Origin: Chloroflexota bacterium
Lineage (GTDB): Bacteria; Chloroflexota; Anaerolineae; Anaerolineales; Villigracilaceae
DNA length: 64,000 nucleotides
Assembly (NCBI GenBank): GCA_016234535.1
Contig: JACRBH010000025.1
Span: forward strand, 1-64,000
Reading direction: 5' to 3'
The position numbers and the translations under genes are program-made. The notes beneath the pieces were generated by a model. The model had not been told where the DNA came from. It was given only the letters and a program-made list of their open reading frames with translations, and made no database searches. Position 1 is the stretch's first letter. Each line of letters starts with the position of its first letter. Positions 8,596 through 17,023 of this stretch are shown here, in pieces.

Positions 8596-11500
8596 TCAAA
8601 TTGCGCCAATTAATTGTTTGTAAAGGGTTCTCATTTCCTGGGACGGTTCCATTCCCAATTCAGATTCCATGATCTGCTGGTACTGGCGATATTGGAGCTT
8701 CAGACCGGCAGGGTCGTGTAGACTGGCATAAGCTTGAATGATCAATCGATGGGCCGCTTCCTGCAAAGGATCCATCCGCAGGATTGTTCGGGCGGTATTC
8801 AGGCAGGCCCTGGCTTGGTCGCTCCCCAAATACAATCCTGCCAATTCCAATCCTGTCTCCAGGTAAAGGTCCTGATATTTGAGCTGATACGGTATCGCCC
8901 ACTCAGCCTCCAAATTTGCAAGGTAAGAACCTTTTATTAATGCAACAGCCTGTTCCAATAGTCTGATTCTTTCCATCCCTGCAGCCTTTTGTTGGGCGGC
9001 CTGATACAGTTCATCAAATTTCTCTCGATCCCAGTAATAATTAATGGCCCGGTTGATCCGGTAACACTCATTCTCGAAAATAACAACATCCTGCCCAAGA
9101 GCCCGTCTTATTCGGTAGATATTGATCTTAAAGCGCATTTTGATGCGGGCGGGTGAGATGTCCGGCCAAAACTCCAGCGCAATCTGTTCTTTTGTTAAAG
9201 GTGGAGACTGCAATAGGAAGAAAAAAAGATCGCGCGCTTCGCGTGTCTGCCAGTCAGACAATTCAACAATCTGATGGTTATGACATACCTGTACATCTCC
9301 AAATGAAAAGACCTCCAGCCGCGGAGCAATAGGCTGCAGGCGGTCTGAAAATTGGGCCAGGTTCCCATAAAGTTGGGGGATTGATTCAAGGATACGCTCA
9401 GCCTGATCAAAAAATAATTTGAGGCTTGCATCCTTTAATATTCGGCTGTTTCTTTTTTTCAACCAACGGCCGGCGCGCCCTGTGCTTATCATAAGCGGCG
9501 TTGGCTTTTGCCAATCACGTTGTGGTGGAAGCAATTCCCTAAGTTCCGGGGTGGCGACATCCGCAGATTGCGCAGATAAGGCAATTTGCAGCCAAAAGCT
9601 TGCGAGTATCTGCTCCATTTGATTCCCACCTTCTTTGAAGAGCATGACGGCATCACGTAAAATGACAACTGCCATATCCATTTTGTTGATATCAAGCCAG
9701 CAAATCCCCAACTCCAAGTTAAAGAGGGCTCTTTCATAAATTCCAAGGTTAATCTGGGAGACTTCAGCTTGTTTTAATCCTTCAATAGCTAACAAGGCTT
9801 CCCCTTTTAAACGTTTTAGGCGAGCTTCACCCAATGAGGCATAAAAAATTGAGAGGGAATGACCAAGATGTGTGGCGAGGGTCAGCGCTTTGTCATAATA
9901 TACATAGGCTGACTCGAAGTCTGCTAGATCGGTTAGTAAATCTCCTAAGCTGATCAATATATTCGTTTGAATTTTGGCGTATCCACTTCTCTCCGCAGTG
10001 ACCAGCGCTTCTTGCAGATGCGCATATGCTTTATCCAATTGGCCCGTCAAGTAATAAAGCACGCCCATGTTATTAAGTAGGCGCGCCTTCCAGCCAGTGT
10101 TGCCTGTGTTTTCAAGGGATTGAAGCGCGCTGGCGTAATAGCGCTCTGTAATTTCAAATTCGCCCAATCGACGATGGACAACACCCAGTTCGGTCTCCAA
10201 CACGGGGGTACTAGTCTTGATACCCAGTATCCGATAGTTTCTTAAAGAATCTTCCAGCCATACCAGAGCATCTTTCATATGACCTAAGGCAAACAAAGCA
10301 AGTCCCTTTATGCGCTGTGCCTCTGCAAAATTGGATTTCAGTTCCGGATTAGTGGATTCTTTGAATAATTCCAGCACCTGTTCGACATCTGCCAGCGTGC
10401 GATCAAATTGATTCAATTGCCGGTATATCTCGGCACGACGAACAAGTGTCGTAGCCCATTCAACTTCATTACCTGCTTCGAGAAGCTTTGCTTCTGCCAG
10501 AGATAAATTTTTCAAAGCCTGATGATTATCCCCTCTGGTGGCATAAATGATTCCCAGTAGGGATAATAAAATTGGTTGGGAATATACAACATCCACCGGT
10601 AACTTATCCAGCCAGTTGGCCAGGGATAGGATGCGGCCAGATTGTATAAAAATAAAACCGATTTGAATCAACAGCCGAACCAGGTTCTCATGATCATCCA
10701 ACTTGGCGTATATTTGCAGCGCTTCCTCCCAAGCTTGCTGTTCTTCATAGACACGAGCAAGTTTTTTTTGGATATGCCATGCCAGAACTGGATTTTCATA
10801 CTGCTGCTGTGATCTCAGGAAATGCTGGAAGAGATTATGATATCGCATCCAGCGGCCTTCGTTGTCCAAAGGGATGCTGAAGAGATGTCCGCTTTGCACA
10901 ACTTCAAAAAGGTGCGGCCAATCCATCTTTTCCCCATCCAATAATGGGTCGAGAACTTTTTCGCAGAGTGAAACATCAAAGGTGTCGAACAGGGATGTCA
11001 TCAGTACAAAACGGCGCACCTGTTCGGGCTGTCGAAGCATAATCTCTTTCGAAAAGAAATCGAATAATTCGCGAGTGGATTCAAGCGGGTGTAATTGTGG
11101 CAGAATGCCCGGGTGCCCATTCGTCAGGTGGATCGCTGCGATCCAGCCCTCTGTCTCCCTGGCCAGAGCTGCGGCATCCTCCCATCCAACCTGTATTCCT
11201 TTATTCTGTTGAAAGAATTGCTGGATCTCTTCTGGATGAAAGGAAAGCTCTTCAAAGCTTAGCCCGCCAACCTGGTTTCGTGCAATCATCAAAGGCGAAT
11301 CAGGCAGGTCCGGAAGGTTGCGTGATGCGAGGATCAGATGGACATTTTCGCCGGTCAATTGCAGGAAGCGACTCATCACATGACCGATGGCCGGTGTGTT
11401 GGCAACTAGATGATAGTCATCAATAACCAGGATAAAGTGATCCATGATCTGGGCATTGATCTCATTGGTGATCGTTACAAGCAGGCGCTCCTCATCCTGC

Positions 11501-11835
11501 TCAAAAAATGCCATGCTTTCCAATGCTGCCAGGGAGTCTCTCCCGAAATTTGGAAATTTTTCAGCAAGGGAAGCGATCAGATATCTTAGAAATCTTTGAG
11601 GTTCCTGATCCAGTGTATCCAATGAAAGCCAGCAAAATGGAAGCTCGCTCTGCTGGGCAAGGTCTACCAACAACGACGTCTTTCCATATCCCGCTGGGGC
11701 AACGATTAGTAACATCCGCTTGTCGAGTTGATCAAAAAGCGAATCAATCAGACGCGTGCGCGAGACTATCTCGCGTCTACGCAAAGGGACTCGAACCTTG
11801 ATCTTACTTATTGGCAGGTCAAACGAAGAATTCAT
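8596..11835 (-). CDS. MalT-like STAND ATPase regulator with C-terminal BTAD domain
   Basis: About 1,079 residues. N-terminal STAND/MalT-type ATPase: Walker A VAPAGYGKTS near residue 50 and Walker B FILVIDDYHLV. A long tetratricopeptide-type helical region follows (about 370-780). The C-terminus is an OmpR-like winged helix (ALEFWPDISPARIKMRFKIN) plus a bacterial transcriptional activation domain ending LGMEPSQEMRTLY, as in SARP regulators. It probably senses a ligand through the repeats and activates transcription in an ATP-dependent way. I chose ATG 11835; a TTG six codons earlier is possible. It is first of the five-gene operon and its most obvious target is that operon. A gap of 71 bases separates it from the peptide gene. 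Confidence 0.88.
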   Translation of the reverse strand: MNSSFDLPISKIKVRVPLRRREIVSRTRLIDSLFDQLDKRMLLIVAPAGYGKTSLLVDLAQQSELPFCWLSLDTLDQEPQRFLRYLIASLAEKFPNFGRDSLAALESMAFFEQDEERLLVTITNEINAQIMDHFILVIDDYHLVANTPAIGHVMSRFLQLTGENVHLILASRNLPDLPDSPLMIARNQVGGLSFEELSFHPEEIQQFFQQNKGIQVGWEDAAALARETEGWIAAIHLTNGHPGILPQLHPLESTRELFDFFSKEIMLRQPEQVRRFVLMTSLFDTFDVSLCEKVLDPLLDGEKMDWPHLFEVVQSGHLFSIPLDNEGRWMRYHNLFQHFLRSQQQYENPVLAWHIQKKLARVYEEQQAWEEALQIYAKLDDHENLVRLLIQIGFIFIQSGRILSLANWLDKLPVDVVYSQPILLSLLGIIYATRGDNHQALKNLSLAEAKLLEAGNEVEWATTLVRRAEIYRQLNQFDRTLADVEQVLELFKESTNPELKSNFAEAQRIKGLALFALGHMKDALVWLEDSLRNYRILGIKTSTPVLETELGVVHRRLGEFEITERYYASALQSLENTGNTGWKARLLNNMGVLYYLTGQLDKAYAHLQEALVTAERSGYAKIQTNILISLGDLLTDLADFESAYVYYDKALTLATHLGHSLSIFYASLGEARLKRLKGEALLAIEGLKQAEVSQINLGIYERALFNLELGICWLDINKMDMAVVILRDAVMLFKEGGNQMEQILASFWLQIALSAQSADVATPELRELLPPQRDWQKPTPLMISTGRAGRWLKKRNSRILKDASLKLFFDQAERILESIPQLYGNLAQFSDRLQPIAPRLEVFSFGDVQVCHNHQIVELSDWQTREARDLFFFLLQSPPLTKEQIALEFWPDISPARIKMRFKINIYRIRRALGQDVVIFENECYRINRAINYYWDREKFDELYQAAQQKAAGMERIRLLEQAVALIKGSYLANLEAEWAIPYQLKYQDLYLETGLELAGLYLGSDQARACLNTARTILRMDPLQEAAHRLIIQAYASLHDPAGLKLQYRQYQQIMESELGMEPSQEMRTLYKQLIGAI

Positions 11836-12007
11836 GATTAAATAGAGTTCCAACCAAAAATAGGAAGCTACCCTGTAATATAACTGATTCTATACCAAAA
11901 ATTTTCCCAATAGTTTACTGAACTATATTTTGTCATCTGTATCCATGCCGTCAAAAGTTTCGGAAAGTTGAAGAGTGAGGATGGACATGGGTGATAGTAT
12001 AAAACAA

Positions 12008-12039
12008 AATCGTCCTGCCAGATTTCTGACAGGACGATT
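12008..12039 (-). terminator. Stem-loop with T-rich tail on the minus strand
   Basis: Arms 12008-12021 and 12026-12039 match at 13 of 14 positions around ATTT. Read on the minus strand the stem is followed by TTTTGTTTTA, the form of an intrinsic terminator. It sits in the 376-base gap between the BTAD regulator start and the divergent NarL gene. It could stop antisense transcription or attenuate a long leader of the regulator. The rest of the gap holds only the NarL promoter that I can see. Confidence 0.5.
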
Positions 12040-12118
12040 GCCGCAATGAATTGTGGACGTTTGCTCCGCCAATATGGCAATATCTTTTGGGCAGGTTCCG
12101 CCGGCATCGAATTCCACC

Positions 12119-12146
12119 TTGACTTTCCCCGCCCAGTTACTATACT
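12119..12146 (+). promoter_or_regulatory. Putative sigma70-type promoter of the NarL/NarX-type operon
   Basis: TTGACT (12119-12124) and TATACT (12141-12146) with 16-base spacing, the best promoter match I saw in the window. A start near 12153 would leave a leader of about 59 bases before the SD-preceded ATG at 12212. This rules out the 53-codon N-terminal extension open in the same frame. Confidence 0.6.
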
Positions 12147-12211
12147 TTGAAGTAGGTCAACACCATAAAGTCTCAAAGCCAGTGCTACCCTATTCCGGGA
12201 GGGATAACAGC

Positions 12212-12916
12212 ATGAGCAAATCCTTTTCTTCTTCAGGAGCAAAAATCCGCGTGCTCATCGTGGACGATCACGCCATGGTGCGCCAGGGATTGCGGACATT
12301 TTTGGAATTACAGGATCGATCCACCCTGCCCATCGAAGTGACAGGCGAAGCCGCCAACGGACTCGAAGCGATAAAGCTGGCGAAACAGACCCAGCCCGAT
12401 ATCGTCCTGCTCGACCTTATCATGCCTGAAATGGATGGGTTGCAAGCCACGCCCAAGATCATCGAAGCCAGTCCGCATTCGCGTGTCATCATCCTCACTA
12501 GTTTCGGCGAGGAGGACAAAGTTCTGCCTGCCATCCGTGCGGGGGCACAGGGATATTTGCTCAAAGACATCCCGCCGAACGAATTGGTCCATGCAGTGCG
12601 TGAAGCGTATCAGGGTAAGGTTCAACTTCATCCCGACGTTGCCAAAAAAATAATGTCCCTGGCTGCGGCAAAGGAGGAGCCGAAAACAAGTCACGCCGCG
12701 ACCGAAACTGAAAACGGTTTGACTGACCGTGAGCAGGAAGTTTTGCATCTTATAGCCGATGGCATGAATAACCGCGAGATCGCGGAGAAACTCGTCATTA
12801 GCGAAAAGACGGTCAAGACACACGTCAGCAACATTCTCAGCAAATTGCACCTGGACGACCGCACACAGGCCGCCATCTATGCTCTGCGCCACGGATTGAA
12901 CACGGATATAACCTGA
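12212..12916 (+). CDS. NarL/FixJ family response regulator
   Basis: 234 residues. Receiver domain 12-130 with acidic pair D18-D19, phosphorylation site D68 (VLLDLIMPEMDG) and K118 (GYLLKDIPP). LuxR-type HTH about 167-230 (GLTDREQEVLHLIADGMNNR). It binds DNA once phosphorylated, probably by the kinase encoded next. The ATG is preceded by GGGAGG. Its TGA overlaps the kinase ATG (TGATG), so the two are translated together. The reading frame is open upstream to 12053, but the promoter at 12119-12146 lies inside that extension, so I reject it. Confidence 0.93.
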   Translation: MSKSFSSSGAKIRVLIVDDHAMVRQGLRTFLELQDRSTLPIEVTGEAANGLEAIKLAKQTQPDIVLLDLIMPEMDGLQATPKIIEASPHSRVIILTSFGEEDKVLPAIRAGAQGYLLKDIPPNELVHAVREAYQGKVQLHPDVAKKIMSLAAAKEEPKTSHAATETENGLTDREQEVLHLIADGMNNREIAEKLVISEKTVKTHVSNILSKLHLDDRTQAAIYALRHGLNTDIT

Positions 12917-14097
12917 TGCGCGCGATTGGCGTCTATCTGATTTTTGCCGCGGTTGCCTTGCGCGGTGCAGTGGTTACGAGTGACGCGCCATTCTTTACTG
13001 TGGTGCTTTGGTTACTCACCGCTTACGGTTTGCTCCTCTTCGTCGGAACATGGATCAACCATCGCAAGCCCCAAGGCTGGTTTCAATCCCGCTGCCTCCA
13101 ATTCACTTATCTACTCCTGCAGTCTGCCATCGTGATCAGGTTATTGGATGTTTCCGAATACGAGGATCTTTTCGCCAACCTGTTCATCCCGCTCAGCCTT
13201 GATGCGGTCTCCTTCTTTGGCAGGCGCTTTGGTAATTATTGCATCGCCGCCTTTTCATTGGCATTGACCAGCACGCTGTTCTTTTCCGGTCAAGGCCAAA
13301 TTTTTGGGCTGGCGATGGGCGGTTTGTACAGCGGAGTGTGTTTCCTCTTCGGCGGGTATGCCTCTCAGGTGCTGAAAGCCGAAGCCGCACATAGTCAGAA
13401 CCAGCGAACTTTTAATGAACTGCAAATTGCTCATCGTCAACTTCAGGGATACGCCGACCAGGTGGAAAACCTGGCAGTGGAACAGGAACGCAATCGGCTG
13501 GCGCGTGACTTGCACGACTCGGTGACGCAGACGGTTTTTAGCATGAACCTTGCCGCGCAGTCGACCCGCATGTTATTGGATAAAGACCCGCTTCGCGCAT
13601 CGGGACAGTTGCTCCGCCTCGAGGAACTTTCTGCGACCGCTCTGCGCGAAATCCAATCCCTCGTCTCGCAGTTGAAGCCGCGCTCGATTGTGGAAGAGGG
13701 CTTGTCCACTGCCCTTCGCCGGTTGGCGGATGAACGGGAAGTACGCGATGGGCTGCGGGTCGCGGTGGAAATTCAAGGCGAGAAAACATTATCCGAAGCA
13801 GAGATGCTGGGACTGTATTCCATTGCTCATGAGGCATTGACCAACATTATCAAACACAGCGGGATACATGAAGCTACTATTCGATTGAGTCTGGGCGAGG
13901 ATGCTTCCTGTCTCGAAATCGAAGATCATGGATTCGGCTTCGACCCACAGACGGCTTCGGGTCAGCGCGGACATATGGGTCTGGCGGACATGTTTGAGCG
14001 GGCGCGTGAGATCGGGTGGAGGCTTTTGGTTGAGTCAGAAAAGGGTCGGGGGACGCGAATTCTTGTGATGCAGAATCAGCCCGGAGAGTCGGAATGA
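12916..14097 (+). CDS. NarX/DegS-type sensor histidine kinase (HisKA_3)
   Basis: 393 residues. Four to six transmembrane segments in the first 150, a coiled coil about 155-190, then HisKA_3 with the phospho-acceptor H200 in ERNRLARDLHDSVTQTVF. The HATPase domain has N310 (HEALTNIIKHS), GFGFDP and GHMGLADM. It phosphorylates the NarL-type regulator encoded just upstream. The small membrane module has no large extracytoplasmic loop, so the signal is probably sensed in or near the membrane. Its end overlaps the start of a shorter, similar protein by ATGA. Confidence 0.93.
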   Translation: MRAIGVYLIFAAVALRGAVVTSDAPFFTVVLWLLTAYGLLLFVGTWINHRKPQGWFQSRCLQFTYLLLQSAIVIRLLDVSEYEDLFANLFIPLSLDAVSFFGRRFGNYCIAAFSLALTSTLFFSGQGQIFGLAMGGLYSGVCFLFGGYASQVLKAEAAHSQNQRTFNELQIAHRQLQGYADQVENLAVEQERNRLARDLHDSVTQTVFSMNLAAQSTRMLLDKDPLRASGQLLRLEELSATALREIQSLVSQLKPRSIVEEGLSTALRRLADEREVRDGLRVAVEIQGEKTLSEAEMLGLYSIAHEALTNIIKHSGIHEATIRLSLGEDASCLEIEDHGFGFDPQTASGQRGHMGLADMFERAREIGWRLLVESEKGRGTRILVMQNQPGESE

Positions 14098-14879
14098 AGC
14101 GGGCGGACTCCATCCACGGTTATCAAGGCGGCTATCTGATCGGCTTCATCATCATCGGTGTGATCGTCTTGCGTGATATCCTCTTCTATGGGAGCACTCC
14201 CGTTTTTCTCTTCATGATCTCTTTGCTCGTGGCATATACCCTGTTATACGTTACGGAGCCCTGGCTTTCGATCCGTTGGCGGTGGGTATATTTTTTCTAC
14301 TTTCCAATGCAGACCGTCTTTGTGATTGCTCTGACCGCTCTGCGCCCGTTCACAGATATTTCATCCCTGCTGTATGTACCCCTGTGTATGCAGGCATTGC
14401 GTACCTTTTCGCGGCGGGCGGCAGCGATCTGGCTGATCTTCTATCTCACACTGCTGGCAATTACGGTCATGCTTGGAATGGGCTGGCTGGAAGGACTGGC
14501 ACTTACCCTGCTCGACCTTGCCGTCGGCGGATTTATCATCTCATACGATCTGCACTATTCGCGCACGCAGGCTGACCAGGCTGAAAGCCAACGCTTGCTC
14601 GCGGATTTGCAGTCTGCGCACAGAAAGTTACAGGAATACGCCGCGCAAGCGGAGGAGTTGGCGGCTGCGCGCGAGCGCAACCGATTGGCGCGCGAACTGC
14701 ACGACTCGGTCAGCCAGTCGATTTTCTCCATCACGCTGACTTCGCAATCCGCCCGCCTCCTTTTGGATCGTGAACCTGCTCACGCCCCTAAGCAGGTGGA
14801 GCACCTGCAAACGATGACCGAGCAAGCCCTCGCCCAATTACGCTCGTTGATCGCGCAATTAAGACCGCCGCAAAGTTAA
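14094..14879 (+). CDS. Membrane histidine-kinase-like protein lacking the ATPase domain
   Basis: 261 residues. Hydrophobic N-terminal part with about five membrane segments (to about 152), coiled coil, then a complete HisKA_3 dimerisation segment with H203 in ERNRLARELHDSVSQSIF. It ends after AQLRSLIAQLRPPQS with no HATPase_c domain. The neighbouring full-length kinase continues another 130 residues past the same point. It may be a truncated gene, or a membrane receptor that heterodimerises with the upstream kinase and is phosphorylated in trans. A strong 18-bp stem-loop begins at the last base after the stop, so a repeat insertion may have caused the truncation. Start codon overlaps the previous stop (ATGA). 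Confidence 0.85.
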   Translation: MKRADSIHGYQGGYLIGFIIIGVIVLRDILFYGSTPVFLFMISLLVAYTLLYVTEPWLSIRWRWVYFFYFPMQTVFVIALTALRPFTDISSLLYVPLCMQALRTFSRRAAAIWLIFYLTLLAITVMLGMGWLEGLALTLLDLAVGGFIISYDLHYSRTQADQAESQRLLADLQSAHRKLQEYAAQAEELAAARERNRLARELHDSVSQSIFSITLTSQSARLLLDREPAHAPKQVEHLQTMTEQALAQLRSLIAQLRPPQS

Positions 14880-14924
14880 CCGTCACACCTGCACTTGTGC
14901 CAGGTGCAAGTGCAGGTGTGACGG
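14880..14924. repeat. Perfect 18-bp inverted repeat after the truncated kinase
   Basis: Arms 14880-14897 (CCGTCACACCTGCACTTG) and 14907-14924 are exact complements; GTTA and TAAC flank them, nearly extending the stem. No U-tract follows, so it is more like a palindromic intergenic element than a terminator. Confidence 0.75.
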
Positions 14925-14974
14925 TAACAATTTGTCTCCGACTTCCGACCTATTCCTACATCTCAAGACCTAGT

Positions 14975-15012
14975 ATGAAAATCCGCCCTCGAACGCAGGG
15001 CGGTTTCATTCT
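14975..15012 (+). terminator. Probable rho-independent terminator
   Basis: CCGCCCT (14983-14989) pairs with AGGGCGG (14997-15003); ATGAAA before and TTTCAT after extend the stem. It closes the kinase operon that starts at 12212. Confidence 0.6.
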
Positions 15013-15078
15013 CGCGCCAGATGTGTAAAAGAGGGGAAATGCTTATAGTGGGGACGTACCTACGAAAAGGATTTTCCA

Positions 15079-15306
15079 ATGACCATACAAACTTTGAATC
15101 TTTCTGCAAACCTGTGCCGCTTTACCTTCGCGCTCCCGATTGCCCAACCGATCCAAGCCAATCCCTATGACTACGGCTTCGACTTCGATGAAGATGAACT
15201 GGGCAGGGAATTGCTTGCAGCGCTTCCTGCCAGCCTTTCCATCCAACCTTTCCCTGAAGTGGATGCGGATGAATTCGAGAAAACCTTCCACTATTTTCTC
15301 TCGTGA
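15079..15306 (+). CDS. Small acidic protein of unknown function
   Basis: 75 residues, no family recognised. The second half is strongly acidic (YGFDFDEDELGRE, EVDADEFEKTF) and there is no signal peptide. AAAAGGA precedes the ATG. It lies 11 bases before a receiver-only response regulator and is probably co-transcribed with it and the acyltransferase. A TATAGT hexamer at 15044-15049 could be the -10 box. An acidic partner or anti-regulator for the REC protein is possible but not shown. Confidence 0.55.
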   Translation: MTIQTLNLSANLCRFTFALPIAQPIQANPYDYGFDFDEDELGRELLAALPASLSIQPFPEVDADEFEKTFHYFLS

Positions 15307-15317
15307 CAGGTTGAAAA

Positions 15318-15680
15318 ATGACTGCTGTTCGAGTTTTGCTTGTGGATGATATGAGAGAGGCGCGACGCGATCTCCGCACCGCGCTGACCATCTCTGGAAA
15401 TATCGAGATCGTCGGCGAAGCCGCAAATGGACTTGAAGCCGTGCGCCTGACCGAATCCCTGCTGCCCGATGTCGTTCTCATGGATTTGGAAATGCCAGTG
15501 ATGGACGGCTATGAAGCGACGCTGCGGATCAAATCACGTTTTCGCTGTAAAGTCATTGCACTCACCGTACACGATTATGAGTCGGCGCGCATGAAAGCCC
15601 AACAATCTGGCGTGGATGCCTTTCTCGTCAAAGGCGCGCCAGTGAAAACAATCGTTCAAACCATTTTGAAAAAGGAGTAA
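15318..15680 (+). CDS. Receiver-only response regulator
   Basis: 120 residues consisting only of a REC domain: D10-D11, phosphorylation site D56 (VLMDLEMPVMDGYEA) and K105 (FLVKGAP). No output domain, so it must act by protein contact or as a phosphate relay, as CheY- or Spo0F-like proteins do. It lies between the small acidic protein and a membrane acyltransferase, and less than 3 kb from two HisKA_3 proteins, one of which may be its kinase. Confidence 0.9.
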   Translation: MTAVRVLLVDDMREARRDLRTALTISGNIEIVGEAANGLEAVRLTESLLPDVVLMDLEMPVMDGYEATLRIKSRFRCKVIALTVHDYESARMKAQQSGVDAFLVKGAPVKTIVQTILKKE

Positions 15681-15683
15681 ACC

Positions 15684-16868
15684 ATGATTACGCAAACTGT
15701 TCAACGCAGGCACGACCTCGACTGGTTGAGGGTGTTTGCCATCCTCTCGGTCTTCATCTACCACTCGACGCGCTTCTTCGATCCCTGGTTTTGGCACGTC
15801 AAGAATCCACTCACGTATCGCTCGGTTGCCGTTCTTCAGGGTTTCATGGAAACCTGGATGATGCCGTTCATCTTCCTCATTTCTGGCGCGAGCATCTTCT
15901 ACGCCATGAACAAGGGCGGCGCTGGCACATTCTTCAAGGACAAAGCCCTGCGCCTGCTCATCCCACTACTGGTGGCAGTCTTCACCTACGCCCCCTTGCA
16001 GGTCTACCTTGAACGCATCACGCATGGCCAGTTCAGCGGTTCGTTCTTCGCCTTCCTGCCACACTATTTCGAGGGTATCTATCTGGGCGACGGCAGCGCG
16101 GGCAACTTCGCCTTTGTGGGAATGCACATGTGGTACGTGTTCATCCTGCTGATCTACTGCGGGATGTTCTACCCGCTCTTCCGCTGGTGGAAGGGAAGTG
16201 GAAGCGGCATGCTGGAGAAAATCGGTAACCTGTTCGCTTCACCCTGGACTTTGTGGCTGATCCTGTCTCTCCCGATCATGACTCTGCACCTTTTCGTGAG
16301 TGACACCGATTGGGAGTTTGGCTCGGGCGGCTGGCCCTTCCTATACTACATCTTCTTCCTGCTGTATGGATTTGTGATCGCTTCGCATGAACGTTTGCAA
16401 GCCAGCATCAAACGGATGCGCTGGTTTAACCTGGCACTGGGTACGATCTTCGCTGGCACGTTTATTATCCTCAAAGCAACTCCCGCGCTGGCAGTATTGG
16501 AAGATGCGCTGGGCGATCTATTCTGGATTTTGAGCGCATGCAGTTTGCTCCCTACCTTCCTCGGCTTCGGAATGCAGCATCTCAATTTCACCAATCCGTT
16601 TCTCAAATATGCGGGTGAAGCTGTGATGGGCTTCTACATCCTGCACCAGACCGTTTTGTTGGTCGTCGGCTATTACGTTGTCGAATGGAACATCCCCGCC
16701 TTCGCGAAGTGGACGCTCATCACCGCGGCTTCGTTCGTTGTCATCATGGCGATCTACGAATACCTGATACGGCGCGTGAACATCCTGCGCTTCCTGTGCG
16801 GGATGAAGCCGCTGAGCAGAGTCTCCGTGACCCGAACCATGGAAGCCAAAGTGACCAAAGCAGTTTGA
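15684..16868 (+). CDS. Acyltransferase family 3 membrane protein
   Basis: 394 residues, about ten membrane segments. It starts RHDLDWLRVFAILSVFIYHS, the usual acyltransferase-3 opening with the catalytic-type His in TM1, followed by FLISGASIFYAM. Family members O-acylate sugars, glucans or lipids at the membrane (OpgC and OafA type). The substrate cannot be told here. AAAGGAG lies just before the ATG, three bases after the receiver gene stop, so the two are in one operon. Confidence 0.88.
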   Translation: MITQTVQRRHDLDWLRVFAILSVFIYHSTRFFDPWFWHVKNPLTYRSVAVLQGFMETWMMPFIFLISGASIFYAMNKGGAGTFFKDKALRLLIPLLVAVFTYAPLQVYLERITHGQFSGSFFAFLPHYFEGIYLGDGSAGNFAFVGMHMWYVFILLIYCGMFYPLFRWWKGSGSGMLEKIGNLFASPWTLWLILSLPIMTLHLFVSDTDWEFGSGGWPFLYYIFFLLYGFVIASHERLQASIKRMRWFNLALGTIFAGTFIILKATPALAVLEDALGDLFWILSACSLLPTFLGFGMQHLNFTNPFLKYAGEAVMGFYILHQTVLLVVGYYVVEWNIPAFAKWTLITAASFVVIMAIYEYLIRRVNILRFLCGMKPLSRVSVTRTMEAKVTKAV

Positions 16869-16912
16869 TCCTTGGCTCATCTGTAAGGAATGTGCAAAAT
16901 GTTTATCGCGTA

Positions 16913-16935
16913 GCGGACGTTCTCTACCGTCCGCA
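16913..16935. terminator. Stem-loop after the acyltransferase gene
   Basis: GCGGACG (16913-16919) pairs with CGTCCGC (16929-16935) around a nine-base loop. No clear T-run, so terminator function is uncertain. A second hairpin, ACTCCCG/CGGGAGT (16980-17012), ends just before the methyltransferase ribosome site. Confidence 0.35.
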
Positions 16936-17023
16936 CACGGATTACACATGAGCCTGATCCTTTCGACCAGAAGAATCCACTCCCGACTGCATTCAAAAAG
17001 CAACCGGGAGTTTTGGAGGAAAC

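Noticed and set aside
12053..12211. 53-codon N-terminal extension of the NarL regulator
   Set aside because: The promoter candidate at 12119-12146 lies inside it, and GGGAGG supports ATG 12212.
14880..15078. Remains of the missing HATPase domain after the short kinase
   Set aside because: None of the N-, G- or D-box patterns could be read in any frame of this gap.
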